This document shows positions 50,393 through 61,251 of a stretch of DNA of 64,000 nt, in pieces. The notes under the pieces are model-generated. The model saw only the letters and a program-made list of their open reading frames with translations, did no database searches and had not been told where the DNA came from. The position numbers were made by a program, and so were the translations under genes. The stretch is taken from NCBI GenBank assembly GCA_024346935.1, contig AP024878.1, positions 558,001 to 622,000 of the forward strand. Direction: 5' to 3'. Each line of letters starts with the position of its first letter. Position 1 is the stretch's first letter. The DNA comes from Vibrio inusitatus (GTDB lineage Bacteria > Pseudomonadota > Gammaproteobacteria > Enterobacterales > Vibrionaceae).

Positions 50393-51319
50393 ATGAGCAA
50401 ACTTCTTAAATCCCTTCTTGTTGCCGCAGGCATCATGGTATCAGCAACAGCAGTTGCAGCGGACTACCCAAGCAAAAACATTCGTTTAGTTGTACCTTTT
50501 GGTGCTGGTGGTGGTACTGATGCTGTTGGTCGTACACTGGCTAACTCTGCAAAAGACATTCTTGGTCAAAACATTGCGGTAATGAACCGTACTGGTGGTG
50601 CTGGTGCAGTTGGTATGAGCTTTGGTGCTCAGCAACGTCCTGACGGTTACACTCTAACTGTAGTAACTCGTGAGATTGCATCTCTACCTCAAATGGGTCT
50701 AATGCAGCACGATGCAAGCGACTTCAAACTAATCCGCATGGTTAACCTTGATCCTGCAGTAGTACTGGTATCTGCAGATAGCCCATACAACACAATCAAC
50801 GATCTTATCGCAGAAGCGAAGAAAGGCGACGGTGTGGTTAAATTTGCTTCTACCGCTGCGCCAAACTTCTACCTAATGGCTCTAGAAAAAGACCAAGGTA
50901 TCAAGCTAAACGCAATCCCATACAACGGTGCATCAGAAGCCATCCCTGCGGTACTTGGTAAGCACACTGACGTAACTATGGTTACTCCAGGTGAAGCAAT
51001 TGCTCAGCTACGTTCTGGCCAGCTAAAAGCACTAGGTGTTATGTCTGAAGAGCGTATTTCGTTCATCCCAGATGTCCCGACTCTAAAAGAGCAAGGCATT
51101 GACGTTGTAACAGGTACATGGCGTGGTATCGGTGCTCCGAAAAATACTCCAGATGAAGTTATCGAAACTCTAGGTAAAGCGTTCGACGAAGCTATGGCAT
51201 CACCTGAATTCAAAGAATTCATGGAAAAAGGCGCTATGACTATCCACAACATGAATGCAGAAGAGTTCACTACTTTTGTTGAGCAAGACACTAAAAACCT
51301 TGGTGTACTGATCAACTAA
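50393..51319 (+). CDS. tctC: Tripartite tricarboxylate transporter substrate-binding protein TctC
   Basis: Periplasmic receptor of 308 residues: signal peptide ending SATAVAA, then YPSKNIRLVVPFGAGGGTDAVGRTLA, the family hallmark (Bug/TctC). It captures a carboxylate such as citrate for the TctAB membrane complex; the real ligand cannot be read from sequence. Ribosome site AAAGGAA. Confidence 0.93.
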   Translation: MSKLLKSLLVAAGIMVSATAVAADYPSKNIRLVVPFGAGGGTDAVGRTLANSAKDILGQNIAVMNRTGGAGAVGMSFGAQQRPDGYTLTVVTREIASLPQMGLMQHDASDFKLIRMVNLDPAVVLVSADSPYNTINDLIAEAKKGDGVVKFASTAAPNFYLMALEKDQGIKLNAIPYNGASEAIPAVLGKHTDVTMVTPGEAIAQLRSGQLKALGVMSEERISFIPDVPTLKEQGIDVVTGTWRGIGAPKNTPDEVIETLGKAFDEAMASPEFKEFMEKGAMTIHNMNAEEFTTFVEQDTKNLGVLIN

Positions 51320-51385
51320 TTTCCACCAGGGAGCTCTAGTTAGGGCTCCCTCCTTCTTTAAAGTTTAGCTTTAAAGGGTAGCATT

Positions 51386-51832
51386 ATGATTAATAGAAAT
51401 ATTATCTTCCCATCCCTAATCATTGCCCTAAGCGCAGTTATTTTGGTTCTTATTGGACAGTTTGCAGAGCCTCGTTTTCAAGATGCGAGCGTAGATGCGA
51501 AATTTTTCCCAACAGCCATTGCGGTTGCTCAAATCATCATTTGTATTGCCTTGCTAGTGCAACACAAACTTAAATCCATCAATACCGAAGCACAGCCTGC
51601 TATTTTCTCAAAAATGGCCGTATTTGGTGTCCTATTCCTGATTGGATACGCATTATTAATCAACTTGATTGGCTACTTGTTAGCAAGTCTGGTTGCATTC
51701 ACTGTTTACCTTGTGTTGTTCAAGGTCAAGAAGCCACTGTATTACGTCGTGGCATGGACCTTTGTATTTGGCGTTTATTACCTGTTCGGTGAGGTGTTCT
51801 ACATAGCACTTCCTGAAGGTCTATTTTATTAA
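51386..51832 (+). CDS. tctB: Tripartite tricarboxylate transporter small membrane subunit TctB
   Basis: 148 residues with four predicted helices; first segment FPSLIIALSAVILVLIGQF, followed by the typical AxFFPT-like stretch DAKFFPTAIA. Located between tctC and tctA, ten bases before the latter. Confidence 0.9.
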   Translation: MINRNIIFPSLIIALSAVILVLIGQFAEPRFQDASVDAKFFPTAIAVAQIIICIALLVQHKLKSINTEAQPAIFSKMAVFGVLFLIGYALLINLIGYLLASLVAFTVYLVLFKVKKPLYYVVAWTFVFGVYYLFGEVFYIALPEGLFY

Positions 51833-51841
51833 GGAGGCGGT

Positions 51842-53332
51842 ATGATTGAGCATCTATTGAATGGCTTACTGACCGCGTTCAGTCCAGCTGTTTTACCTAT
51901 TCTAATTTTTGGTGTTGTAGGGGGAATCGTACTTGGTGCGTTGCCGGGTCTTACAGCAACCATGGGTGTGGCAATTCTTCTACCATTTACCTTTGGCATG
52001 GAGCCAACGGCGGCGCTTGTTATGCTAATCGGTGTTTACATCGGTGGTATCTACGGTGGTTCTATCGCTGCTATCTTGCTGAAAACACCAGGCACACCAG
52101 CCTCTGCCGCAACGGTGCTCGACGGGCATACTTTGGCGGCAAAAGGTCAAGCGGCGAGAGCATTGAGCATCTCTGCCATTGCTTCGTTTGTAGGTGGATT
52201 GATCAGTACTATCATTTTGATCGCCATCGCTCCATTGTTAGCAAACTTCGCACTACGATTTAATGCACCGGAATACTTTGCATTGGCGCTATTTGGTCTG
52301 ACGATCATTGCCAGTGTTTCCGCGCAAAATATTCTAAAAGGCCTATTGGCCGGTACCATAGGTCTGTTGATCTCTACTGTGGGATTAGATCCAATTAGTA
52401 GTGTGCCTCGCTTTACGTTTGGTGTGATGGATCTGTATAGCGGGATCAATGTTATCCCTGTTCTGATTGGTTTGTTTGCACTATCTGAAGCGATTAATCA
52501 GATTGAAAAAATCTTAAAAGAAAAGCAGGCAAAAGTAGCTAAGTTTGACCACAAACTGCTGAGCAAACAAGACCTAAAAGACATGATGCCAACAGCGGTC
52601 AAAAGTGGTCTGATGGGAACGACTATTGGTTCTGTTCCTGGCGCTGGCGCGGACATCTCTGCTTTCGTTTGCTACAACGAAGCGAAACGTTCTTCGAAGA
52701 ACCCTGATGAATTTGGTAAAGGTTCTGTACGAGGCCTAGCCGCTGCAGAAGCGGGTAACAACGGCGTAACGGGTGGCTCTCTTGTACCTTTGCTTACGCT
52801 AGGTGTTCCAGGTGATGCGGTAGCTGCTGTATTACTGGGTGCTTTGATTGTTCAGGGTTTAACTCCAGGTCCTCTGCTGTTCGCGCAAAATCCAGAGGTG
52901 GTCTACGGAGTATTCAGCTCAATGCTGGTGGCTAACATTGTGATGTTAATTGTTGGCTTGGTTGGTATTCGCTTCTTCTGCCGCATCATTGAAGTGCCGA
53001 AGATGTTGATGATCCCTATCATCATCTTCTTGTCTGTTGTCGGTGCATACGCTATCAACAACTCAATGTTTGATGTAGGCATTGCAATTGCGTTCGGTAT
53101 CCTAGGTTTTGTATTAGGCAAGATGGATATTCCTTCTTCGCCGATACTACTTGCTATCATTCTAGGACCAATGGCTGAAACCAACCTACGTAAAGCTTTA
53201 CTTATGTACGATAACTCTTGGTCATTCTTGTACGAAAGACCGATTGCTTTGGCCTTTATTCTGTTGGCTGTCTTCTCAGTTTACTCGACGATGAAGATGA
53301 AAAAGAAAAAAAAGATGCAATTGGACAGCTAA
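51842..53332 (+). CDS. tctA: Tripartite tricarboxylate transporter large membrane subunit TctA
   Basis: 496 residues, about twelve helices. Family signatures: GGIVLGALPGLTATMGVAILLPFTFG, IGGIYGGSIAAILLKTPGTPASAATVLDG and the second repeat GSVPGAGADISAFVCYNEAKR. Forms the sodium- or proton-coupled pore with TctB. The AAGGAGG ribosome site suggests strong translation. Confidence 0.95.
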   Translation: MIEHLLNGLLTAFSPAVLPILIFGVVGGIVLGALPGLTATMGVAILLPFTFGMEPTAALVMLIGVYIGGIYGGSIAAILLKTPGTPASAATVLDGHTLAAKGQAARALSISAIASFVGGLISTIILIAIAPLLANFALRFNAPEYFALALFGLTIIASVSAQNILKGLLAGTIGLLISTVGLDPISSVPRFTFGVMDLYSGINVIPVLIGLFALSEAINQIEKILKEKQAKVAKFDHKLLSKQDLKDMMPTAVKSGLMGTTIGSVPGAGADISAFVCYNEAKRSSKNPDEFGKGSVRGLAAAEAGNNGVTGGSLVPLLTLGVPGDAVAAVLLGALIVQGLTPGPLLFAQNPEVVYGVFSSMLVANIVMLIVGLVGIRFFCRIIEVPKMLMIPIIIFLSVVGAYAINNSMFDVGIAIAFGILGFVLGKMDIPSSPILLAIILGPMAETNLRKALLMYDNSWSFLYERPIALAFILLAVFSVYSTMKMKKKKKMQLDS

Positions 53333-53361
53333 GTAATAGACGAACATAAAGTGGCAATATT

Positions 53362-53394
53362 AAGGGCTAGTGGGGCAATCACTGGCCCTTTCTT
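53362..53394 (+). terminator. Terminator of the tct operon
   Basis: AAGGGCTAGTG / CACTGGCCCTT (one wobble) then T-rich tail. Confidence 0.86.
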
Positions 53395-53570
53395 CATTCG
53401 CAATAATTGAAAATTAAGATTGAAGTTATCTCGATGCCAAATGTTACCGTTCGTGATCCTGTTCATATCTTGTATTATTATATTAGTGCATTATTTCTGT
53501 GTTCGCTGGGAGACTAAGGATTTCCCCCTGTTTTCTCCTAGCATCAAAAAATAAATATCTAGAGGTTAAT

Positions 53571-54638
53571 ATGCATACTAAGAATAAGATTGCTGCTGTT
53601 GTTGTTTCAGCTCTCGTTGCTGGCCTAGCAGGCTGCTCAACAGTTTCTTCCCCCGATACTGCATCTGCGATAAAAGCTCCGTCTGCGAATAATGATCCGC
53701 AACTGGCTGTACAGTACAACCTAGATGTGAATAAGGTTCCTGCTGAAAACTTTGACTTATCTAAGTTTAAGCTCAATACCCCAAGAGATGATAACAAGCC
53801 TGAGCGTGCGGGTAAGGTTATGGAAATTTACAAGCCTATGTTGAATGATAAGGCTAAGCCGTTCTCTGACTCTGAGTGGTTCTACACTGATTCCGTGACT
53901 GGCGCTATGGTGTTTGCTTCTCCGAACAAAGCGATGACCACTCCAAACTCTAAGAATGCTCGTAGTGAACTGCGTGCAATGCTTTCTGATGACTACTCAT
54001 CGTCTAAAAATAACTTCACTATCGCTTCGACAGACAATGCTGAAGCATACGGTGCGATTGGCGGTCACATGAGCGCGACTTTGTCGGTTGACTGGGTTAG
54101 TACTAGTGGTGATTACAAGAAAAATGGTGCATTTGCTACCGTAATAGGTCAAATACACGGTTCAAAAAATGAACCTCTAAAAATCATGTACCGTAAACTA
54201 CCAGAGCACGAATACGGTTCTGTTTACTGGAATTACGAAACTAATGCTCTAGGTGATGATTACAGCCAACGTCGTGATATCCGCCATGAAGTGTTTGGCC
54301 AAAGTGGCTTGCGTCAAGGTTCAAAAGATCCGGTAACGGGTATCAAACTGGGTGAGATTTTCTCTTACGACGTAAATGTAGAAGGTGATATCATGCACCT
54401 AACGTTCACTAAGAACCCAGGCAAACCAAACCAAGAAATTAAGACGTTTGATATTGACCTAGCGAAAGGTAAATACCAAGGCGACAAATATGACCAAGGT
54501 TACGCAAACGACTGGATGTATTTCAAAGCAGGTACTTACAACCAATGTAATACTGGCTCAAGCGGTTGTTCAAACAACGGCATTGAAGCTGGCGATTACG
54601 CTAAAGTGAGTTTCTTCCAGTTCAGCCTAGACCAGTAA
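53571..54638 (+). CDS. Alginate lyase lipoprotein, polysaccharide lyase family 7
   Basis: Beta-eliminating lyase that cuts alginate into unsaturated oligosaccharides. Lipoprotein signal with lipobox LAGC (C22), so probably outer-membrane anchored or surface exposed. All three PL7 signatures occur: RSELR (131-135), QIH (194-196) and YFKAG (317-321, within YFKAGTYNQC). 355 residues. The ATG at 53571 has AGAGG five bases upstream; the longer frame from 53499 is rejected because it would bury the signal peptide. M/G preference cannot be assigned safely, though QIH is often associated with poly-G or mixed activity. Confidence 0.92.
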   Translation: MHTKNKIAAVVVSALVAGLAGCSTVSSPDTASAIKAPSANNDPQLAVQYNLDVNKVPAENFDLSKFKLNTPRDDNKPERAGKVMEIYKPMLNDKAKPFSDSEWFYTDSVTGAMVFASPNKAMTTPNSKNARSELRAMLSDDYSSSKNNFTIASTDNAEAYGAIGGHMSATLSVDWVSTSGDYKKNGAFATVIGQIHGSKNEPLKIMYRKLPEHEYGSVYWNYETNALGDDYSQRRDIRHEVFGQSGLRQGSKDPVTGIKLGEIFSYDVNVEGDIMHLTFTKNPGKPNQEIKTFDIDLAKGKYQGDKYDQGYANDWMYFKAGTYNQCNTGSSGCSNNGIEAGDYAKVSFFQFSLDQ

Positions 54639-54714
54639 TACGGTTTAAATGACATTCATCGAATGTCAAAGAGCATGTCGGGATTTCTGGTGGGGGCTAG
54701 AGTCTCGATAAGTG

Positions 54715-54821
54715 GTGAGGGAATCGGGGATTGGACTGTTTTCAACGGCGATTTACCAATGATTCACTTCAATGTTTCCTCACGTTTTTTTAGAGCCTGC
54801 TTTGTGCAGGCTCTTTTTTTT
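54715..54821 (+). terminator. Tandem terminators after the PL7 gene
   Basis: The first structure has nested stems GTGAGG/CCTCAC (54715-54783), GAATC/GATTC and ATTGG/CCAAT, then seven T. The second is AGAGCCTGC / GCAGGCTCT (54792-54814) followed by eight T. The first is larger than a normal terminator and could belong to a 3'-derived small RNA. Confidence 0.7.
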
Positions 54822-54833
54822 GTTGGTTTGTAA

Positions 54834-56316
<1,483 letters not shown>

Positions 56317-56363
56317 TCTCAATCGTTGATGACATCAATGTAATCAGGCATTCGATTTCGCTA

Positions 56364-56440
56364 TAGGGCCAGTTTTTAAGATTATTTGAGGCAGAGTCCA
56401 CAATATCGCCTGACCCATAGTTTTTTTTAAACTGACCCTA
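56364..56440. promoter_or_regulatory. Repeated CTGNCCC motifs between exporter and aminotransferase genes
   Basis: Three related sites: AGGGCCAG (inverted, 56365-56372), CTGACCCA (56410-56417) and CTGACCCT (56432-56439). The two direct copies are 22 bases apart, two helical turns. Copies one and three also form a 12-base inverted repeat TAGGGYCAGTTT. The mix of direct and inverted copies is typical of MocR-family operators. Confidence 0.55.
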
Positions 56441-56515
56441 CGCCTATCCCTGCGTTTATCGACAAGATATCTCGACATCAACAGCACAACTTAGAGTTCG
56501 CATAGGAGAAATAAA

Positions 56516-57829
56516 ATGAATGGATTTGCACCCGAGATATCAAATCAATACGTCGTGGATCTCGACAAACATGTATTTCACTCTTGGTCTGTACAAGAGT
56601 CAGCGCCACCTATAGCGATAGCGAGCGCGCAAGGGTGCAGTTTGTGGGATTTTGAAGGAAAGCAGTACCTAGATTTTAGTAGCCAGCTAGTTAATACCAA
56701 TATTGGTCATCAACACCCTAAAGTGATCGATGCGATTAAGGCTCAAGCAGAAACCTTGGTTACCATTGCTCCAGCTACCGCAAACGTGACTCGTGGCGAG
56801 GCGGCGAAGCGCATTTTAGATAGAGCCCCTGATCATTTTAAAAAGGTGTTTTTTACTAACGCTGGAGCTGACGCCAATGAGAATGCAATCCGTATGGCTA
56901 GACAGTTTACTGGTCGAGATAAGGTTCTCTCTGCTTACCGTTCTTATCATGGCAATACGGGATCAGCGATTGCGGCTACCGGTGATTTTCGTCGTGTACC
57001 CAATGAATACAGCCGTGGGCATGTACACTTTTTTAATCCCTACCTGTATCGCACCGAGTTTAATGCGCAAACTGAGCAGCAAGAGTGTGAACGAGCATTG
57101 CAGCACCTTAAACGCGTCATTGAATGTGAAGGACCCAATGCGATAGCTGCAATTATCCTAGAAACCATTCCAGGGACAGCAGGCTTTTTATTGCCACCTG
57201 AGGGTTACCTGCAAGGCGTACGAGAACTTGCTACAGAACATGGCATACAACTTATTTTTGATGAGGTTATGGTGGGATTTGGTCGTACTGGTCGTTGGTT
57301 TGCGTTTGAGCATTTCAATGTAGTGCCTGACCTTATTACCTTTGCGAAAGGGGTTAATTCGGGTTATGTACCTGCTGGTGGCGTTGTAATCAGCGAGCCG
57401 ATTTCAGAGTACTTCAAGAGTAATTTCTTTATGGGAGGCTTAACCTATTCTGGTCACCCGTTGGCGATGTCTGCCATTGTTGCCACTCTAGATGCAATGG
57501 AAGAAGAAGGCATTGTTCGCTATGCCGATGAAGTTGGAAATAACATTCTTGGGCCTGCATTGATTGAATTAATGGAGAAGCATGAAACGATAGGAGATAT
57601 TCGCGGTAAAGGCATGTTTTGGGCGCTAGAGCTAGTTGAAAGCAGAGCCACCCGTGAGCCATTGAGCAATAGCAAAATTGCATCAATGAAGTCTAAATTT
57701 GCAGAGAAAGGACTACTGACTTTTATCGTGAATAATCGTATTCATGTAGCGCCGCCATTGATCATCAAACCTAATGAGATTGCTCAGGGTGTGGCAATTA
57801 TCAGTCAAGTATTAGCTGAGTTTGATTAA
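56516..57829 (+). CDS. Class-III PLP aminotransferase, probably for taurine or another omega-amino acid
   Basis: 437 residues. PLP-binding elements are YHG (144-146), D249 in IFDEVMVGFGRTG and the Schiff-base lysine K278 in LITFAKGVNSGYVP. The N-terminal run HVFHSWS and YLDFSSQLVNTNIGHQHP is what I recall from taurine:2-oxoglutarate/pyruvate aminotransferases. It converts an amine to an aldehyde, which the neighbouring SDR could reduce. GABA, beta-alanine or other omega-amines remain possible substrates. TAGGAG ribosome site. Confidence 0.85.
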   Translation: MNGFAPEISNQYVVDLDKHVFHSWSVQESAPPIAIASAQGCSLWDFEGKQYLDFSSQLVNTNIGHQHPKVIDAIKAQAETLVTIAPATANVTRGEAAKRILDRAPDHFKKVFFTNAGADANENAIRMARQFTGRDKVLSAYRSYHGNTGSAIAATGDFRRVPNEYSRGHVHFFNPYLYRTEFNAQTEQQECERALQHLKRVIECEGPNAIAAIILETIPGTAGFLLPPEGYLQGVRELATEHGIQLIFDEVMVGFGRTGRWFAFEHFNVVPDLITFAKGVNSGYVPAGGVVISEPISEYFKSNFFMGGLTYSGHPLAMSAIVATLDAMEEEGIVRYADEVGNNILGPALIELMEKHETIGDIRGKGMFWALELVESRATREPLSNSKIASMKSKFAEKGLLTFIVNNRIHVAPPLIIKPNEIAQGVAIISQVLAEFD

Positions 57830-57850
57830 CCTTCTTGAAAGCGGTAGTCA

Positions 57851-57880
57851 AAAAAACGCCAAGACAATTGTCTTGGCGTT
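57851..57880 (-). terminator. Terminator of the MocR gene
   Basis: Perfect 26-base palindrome built from AACGCCAAGAC arms at 57855-57880, with T-run on the minus strand. It may also stop transcripts of the convergent aminotransferase gene. Confidence 0.85.
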
Positions 57881-57914
57881 GGCGCATTGAATAAAACTCA
57901 ATACCAGGTCGAAG

Positions 57915-59405
57915 TTAACCTTGTATCACTCTTGCGAGTTGTTCAATTCCCGGGGTGATTAGCGCCTTATCTATTGCATGAAACCCGAGCCTAAAGTAGG
58001 TGTTGGTTTCAGGGTGAGACTGTTGTTTATCCATAAAGTGGGAGTAGCCGGTCTCTATTAACACACCTTGAGATGAGGCTCTAGAAGCCAGTCGTTGACT
58101 GCTTATCTTATTAGGGGTTTCAAGCCACAAAGCGTTGCTATAGTTGTTCTTTGCTAGTCGCGCACAATCAGGAAGATAATGCTCAACGGCTTCATTAATG
58201 GTTTGCCAGCGTTGACGAGTATTGTCTTTAAAGCGACGAAGAAAACTATCGTAGTACCCTTGTGAGATAAAGTGTGCCATTTCCATCTGTACTCGACTTG
58301 GAGGATGACGATACATTAAACGGCGGAGTGTGCGAAGTTCGTAGATCAACTCTTCAGGTGCAACGATGTACCCTAGGCGCAACCCAGGAGCAAGTATTTT
58401 AGAGAAGCTACTGACATAGATGACTCGATTATCTTTATCTAATGCTTTGAGCGCAGGCAAAGGAGCCCATTCAGAGTTACTGTCTGAGTCATAATCATCT
58501 TCAATAATGATGGCATCATTTACTCGTGCCTGCTGCAGTAGCTCATCGCGCCGCATTTTACTCATGGTTACCCCTGTTGGCGCTTGATGGCTAGGGGTGA
58601 CATAAAAGTAATCACACATGGAAGAGAGCTCGTTTAGCTTTAGCCCATCTTCATCGACAGTATGCGGGTGCAGTTGAGCGCCAGCTAAACCAAAAATGTT
58701 GTTTGCTTCTTTGTAACCCGGGTTCTCAACACCTACTCGAGTCTCCTTACCCATTAACAGTTGGGATACGAGATATAAAGCGTTTTGAGAGCCTATGGTT
58801 ATGAGTATCTCATCACTCTTAGCGTGTATACCTCGTTGTGGAAGTACTCGAGTGCGTATCTGCTCTACAAGCAATTCAACGTCTTTATCTACCTTGTCAC
58901 AAAGCCAGCTGTGATCATGCGGATCCGCAATGACCTTACGAGCTGACTCTCGCCATTGAGCCAAAGGGAAGTCGCTAATGCTAGGCTGCCCATATATGAA
59001 GGGATATTGATAACAACTCCAATGTGATGGCTTGACGATACGAGGAAAGTGATCAGTAGATATTTTTAACCGGCTAGTCCAGTTTGGTGCGCTCGACGGG
59101 TTTCCTGCCTCAAAATGATCCAGTTCATCTTCGACCTCTTGCAGTCTTAATCGATATTTTTCCGACAGATAGTAGCCACTTCTAGGCTTGCTGATCAGAT
59201 AACCATCATCAGACAGCGCTTCATACACTAGAGATACTGTATTACGTGACACCTTCAACTGGCTGGAAAGCTTGCGGCAAGAGGGCAAAGCCTCGTCAGC
59301 AGAGAATACCCCTTCGAGTATCGCTTTGACTAAGTACTCTCGTACCTGTTCTTGTAAGCTTCTCTTTGAATCGAATTCAATGAAACAGCTGTAATTGATT
59401 GCCAT
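57915..59405 (-). CDS. MocR-type regulator (GntR HTH fused to aminotransferase domain)
   Basis: 496 residues. The N-terminal GntR winged helix (SLQEQVREYLVKAILEGVF to SGYYLSE) is followed by a linker and a class-I aminotransferase-like domain with the PLP lysine in YVSSFSKILAPGLRLGY. MocR proteins such as GabR, PdxR and TauR sense PLP plus an amino compound and usually control the adjacent transaminase. The ATG at 59405 (MAINYS) follows AGAGG; the longer in-frame start at 59435 is less likely. Divergent from the ABC importer, convergent with the aminotransferase. Confidence 0.9.
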   Translation of the reverse strand: MAINYSCFIEFDSKRSLQEQVREYLVKAILEGVFSADEALPSCRKLSSQLKVSRNTVSLVYEALSDDGYLISKPRSGYYLSEKYRLRLQEVEDELDHFEAGNPSSAPNWTSRLKISTDHFPRIVKPSHWSCYQYPFIYGQPSISDFPLAQWRESARKVIADPHDHSWLCDKVDKDVELLVEQIRTRVLPQRGIHAKSDEILITIGSQNALYLVSQLLMGKETRVGVENPGYKEANNIFGLAGAQLHPHTVDEDGLKLNELSSMCDYFYVTPSHQAPTGVTMSKMRRDELLQQARVNDAIIIEDDYDSDSNSEWAPLPALKALDKDNRVIYVSSFSKILAPGLRLGYIVAPEELIYELRTLRRLMYRHPPSRVQMEMAHFISQGYYDSFLRRFKDNTRQRWQTINEAVEHYLPDCARLAKNNYSNALWLETPNKISSQRLASRASSQGVLIETGYSHFMDKQQSHPETNTYFRLGFHAIDKALITPGIEQLARVIQG

Positions 59406-59497
59406 AGAGCCAACCTCTTTGTGGTTATTATTCACGGTATTTCATTAACTTGTGCAAGAAGTAAGCCAGACTACCTCTTTAGTATTATCTTGCTGTT

Positions 59498-59526
59498 TTG
59501 CAATGCTGTCCCAATCGGCCTATAAA
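59498..59526 (+). promoter_or_regulatory. Promoter of the amino acid ABC operon with embedded CTGTCCCA
   Basis: TTGCAA (59498-59503) and TATAAA (59521-59526) are 17 bases apart. The spacer holds CTGTCCCA (59506-59513), one base different from the sites before the aminotransferase; a weaker CTGTCTC is at 59552-59558. Binding in the spacer would block or remodel this promoter. Confidence 0.6.
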
Positions 59527-59598
59527 ATTGGCTCTAACTCACATCCTTGTCCTGTCTCTAAAGTGAAGGTGTCCACAAAATACAGCAAGGAATGAATT

Positions 59599-60462
59599 AT
59601 GAGACAGGGTATGAAACTGAAAAAATTGGTAGCAGTCGCGGCAGCAACGATGACCTTAGGTATGTCTAGTCTAGCTCTCGCAGATGAGATGCCATCGTTT
59701 GCTAGCAATGGTTTGAAGGTGGCAACAGAAGACAACTACTCTCCATTTAACTTCATCGTTCAAGGTAAGGCGAGTGGCATTAACAAGGATTTATTAGAGG
59801 AGCTTCGAGCTTATTCTGAGTTTGAGGTTAAGCAAGACATTCTACCTTGGACTGGTTTACTGGCTTCTGTTTCAGCAGGGCAATATGATTTAGCCTTAAC
59901 AGGGGCAATTGTGACAGATGCTCGCCTTAAAGCCTTTGATTTCACGCCACCCATTGCTTCAGCACAGCACTACTTTGTCGCTAGAGCGAAGGATGATAGC
60001 ACCAATACTATTGGCGATCTCGATGGTAAAACAGTCGGTTTGCAAGCGGGTAGTGCACTTCTAGAAAGGCTTCCTGAGCTCAAAGATATGCTTGAGTCAC
60101 AAGGTAAAGAGCTAGGCAGAGTCGTCGAATATCAATCTTATCCAGAGGCTTACGCCGATCTTGCTAATGGCCGAGTGGACTATGTGATCAACAGTGTTAT
60201 ATCAGTCAATGAAGTCGTGAAAGCAAAATCTAAAGTGTTTAAGAAAGGTGAAGCGGTGTCAGGACCTGGGTTTGTGAGCTGGCCTGTTCCAAAGGATAAT
60301 CCTGAGCTTCTAGCTTACTTAACCGAATTCTTTGCTCATCTTAAAGAGACAGGCCGATTGGCGGAACTTCAAGAAAAATGGTTTGGAGAGTCATTTGAAA
60401 ACCTACCTACTGAAGCCATTGTGTCTGTAGAACAATACCACACGCTGACCGCCGTACAGTAG
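59599..60462 (+). CDS. Polar amino acid ABC transporter substrate-binding protein
   Basis: 287 residues. Signal peptide ending SLALA, then LKVATEDNYSPFNFIVQGKASGINKDLLEEL and a family-3 solute-binding fold (LPWTGLLASVSAGQYDLALTGAIVTDAR). Ligand unknown; the operon context with MocR and a transaminase suggests an amino compound used by those genes. The ATG at 59599 has AAGGAAT upstream; an internal ATG at 59611 is possible. Confidence 0.88.
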   Translation: MRQGMKLKKLVAVAAATMTLGMSSLALADEMPSFASNGLKVATEDNYSPFNFIVQGKASGINKDLLEELRAYSEFEVKQDILPWTGLLASVSAGQYDLALTGAIVTDARLKAFDFTPPIASAQHYFVARAKDDSTNTIGDLDGKTVGLQAGSALLERLPELKDMLESQGKELGRVVEYQSYPEAYADLANGRVDYVINSVISVNEVVKAKSKVFKKGEAVSGPGFVSWPVPKDNPELLAYLTEFFAHLKETGRLAELQEKWFGESFENLPTEAIVSVEQYHTLTAVQ

Positions 60463-60586
60463 AGAAGGGTTGTAGGAAACCTCTATAAATCAGTAGTGAT
60501 CAAGGTCCAAATAGAGCAGATACTGCCGTAGCCTTGGTCCTACTTTCAAAATTATTTCAATTATTCAAGCAGACAAGTAGGTGTAT

Positions 60587-61228
60587 ATGGATTACTACGC
60601 GTGGATGCAATTGCTTCAAGGAGCGTGGACAACTGCATGGATATCGATGGTGTCGATTGCCTTAGGGGTTGTTATTGGACTTGTGATTGCCCTTGTTAGA
60701 ATGGCTAAGCTACCCATCATTGACCAAGTGTTAGGAGTATATGTGAGTTGGGCGCGAGCCACTCCATTAGTGACTTTAGCATTGTTTATCTTTCTCTCAT
60801 TTCCTTCTTTTGGTATCAATCTCGACAAACACTTTTCTGCAATCTTGTGCTTAACCCTCAACACTTCAGCATTCAACGCCGAAATATGGAGAAATGCCTT
60901 TATAAATTTCTCAAACGGGCAAAAAGAGGCTGCTGAAGCGCTTGGCATGCAGCGCTTTACCTATTTTAGACGCATCATGTTCCCGCAGATGGTGATTATG
61001 AGTCTTCCTGCTCTAGTGAATGAAATGTCATTTTTGATTAAGGGAAGCCCTGCCATTGCAGTGATTGGCGTTGTTGACCTGACTCGCGTAACCAACCGTA
61101 TCGCAGCAGTGACCTATGAACCTTTAGTTCCAATCTTGTGCGCAGGTGTCCTGTACATGCTCATTATCGGTGTGCTGATTAAGTTGCAAGAAATAGCTGA
61201 ACGTAAAGCCGACTATCTAGCGAGCTAA
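60587..61228 (+). CDS. Polar amino acid ABC transporter permease (first)
   Basis: HisM/GlnP-type inner-membrane subunit, 213 residues and about five helices, with the permease loop EAAEALGMQRFTYFRRIMFPQ. The ATG at 60587 is preceded by TAGG; an in-frame GTG at 60581 is the alternative. About 120 bases separate it from the binding-protein gene. Confidence 0.87.
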   Translation: MDYYAWMQLLQGAWTTAWISMVSIALGVVIGLVIALVRMAKLPIIDQVLGVYVSWARATPLVTLALFIFLSFPSFGINLDKHFSAILCLTLNTSAFNAEIWRNAFINFSNGQKEAAEALGMQRFTYFRRIMFPQMVIMSLPALVNEMSFLIKGSPAIAVIGVVDLTRVTNRIAAVTYEPLVPILCAGVLYMLIIGVLIKLQEIAERKADYLAS

Positions 61229-61251
61229 TACCATCACATTAAGGAGTAATT

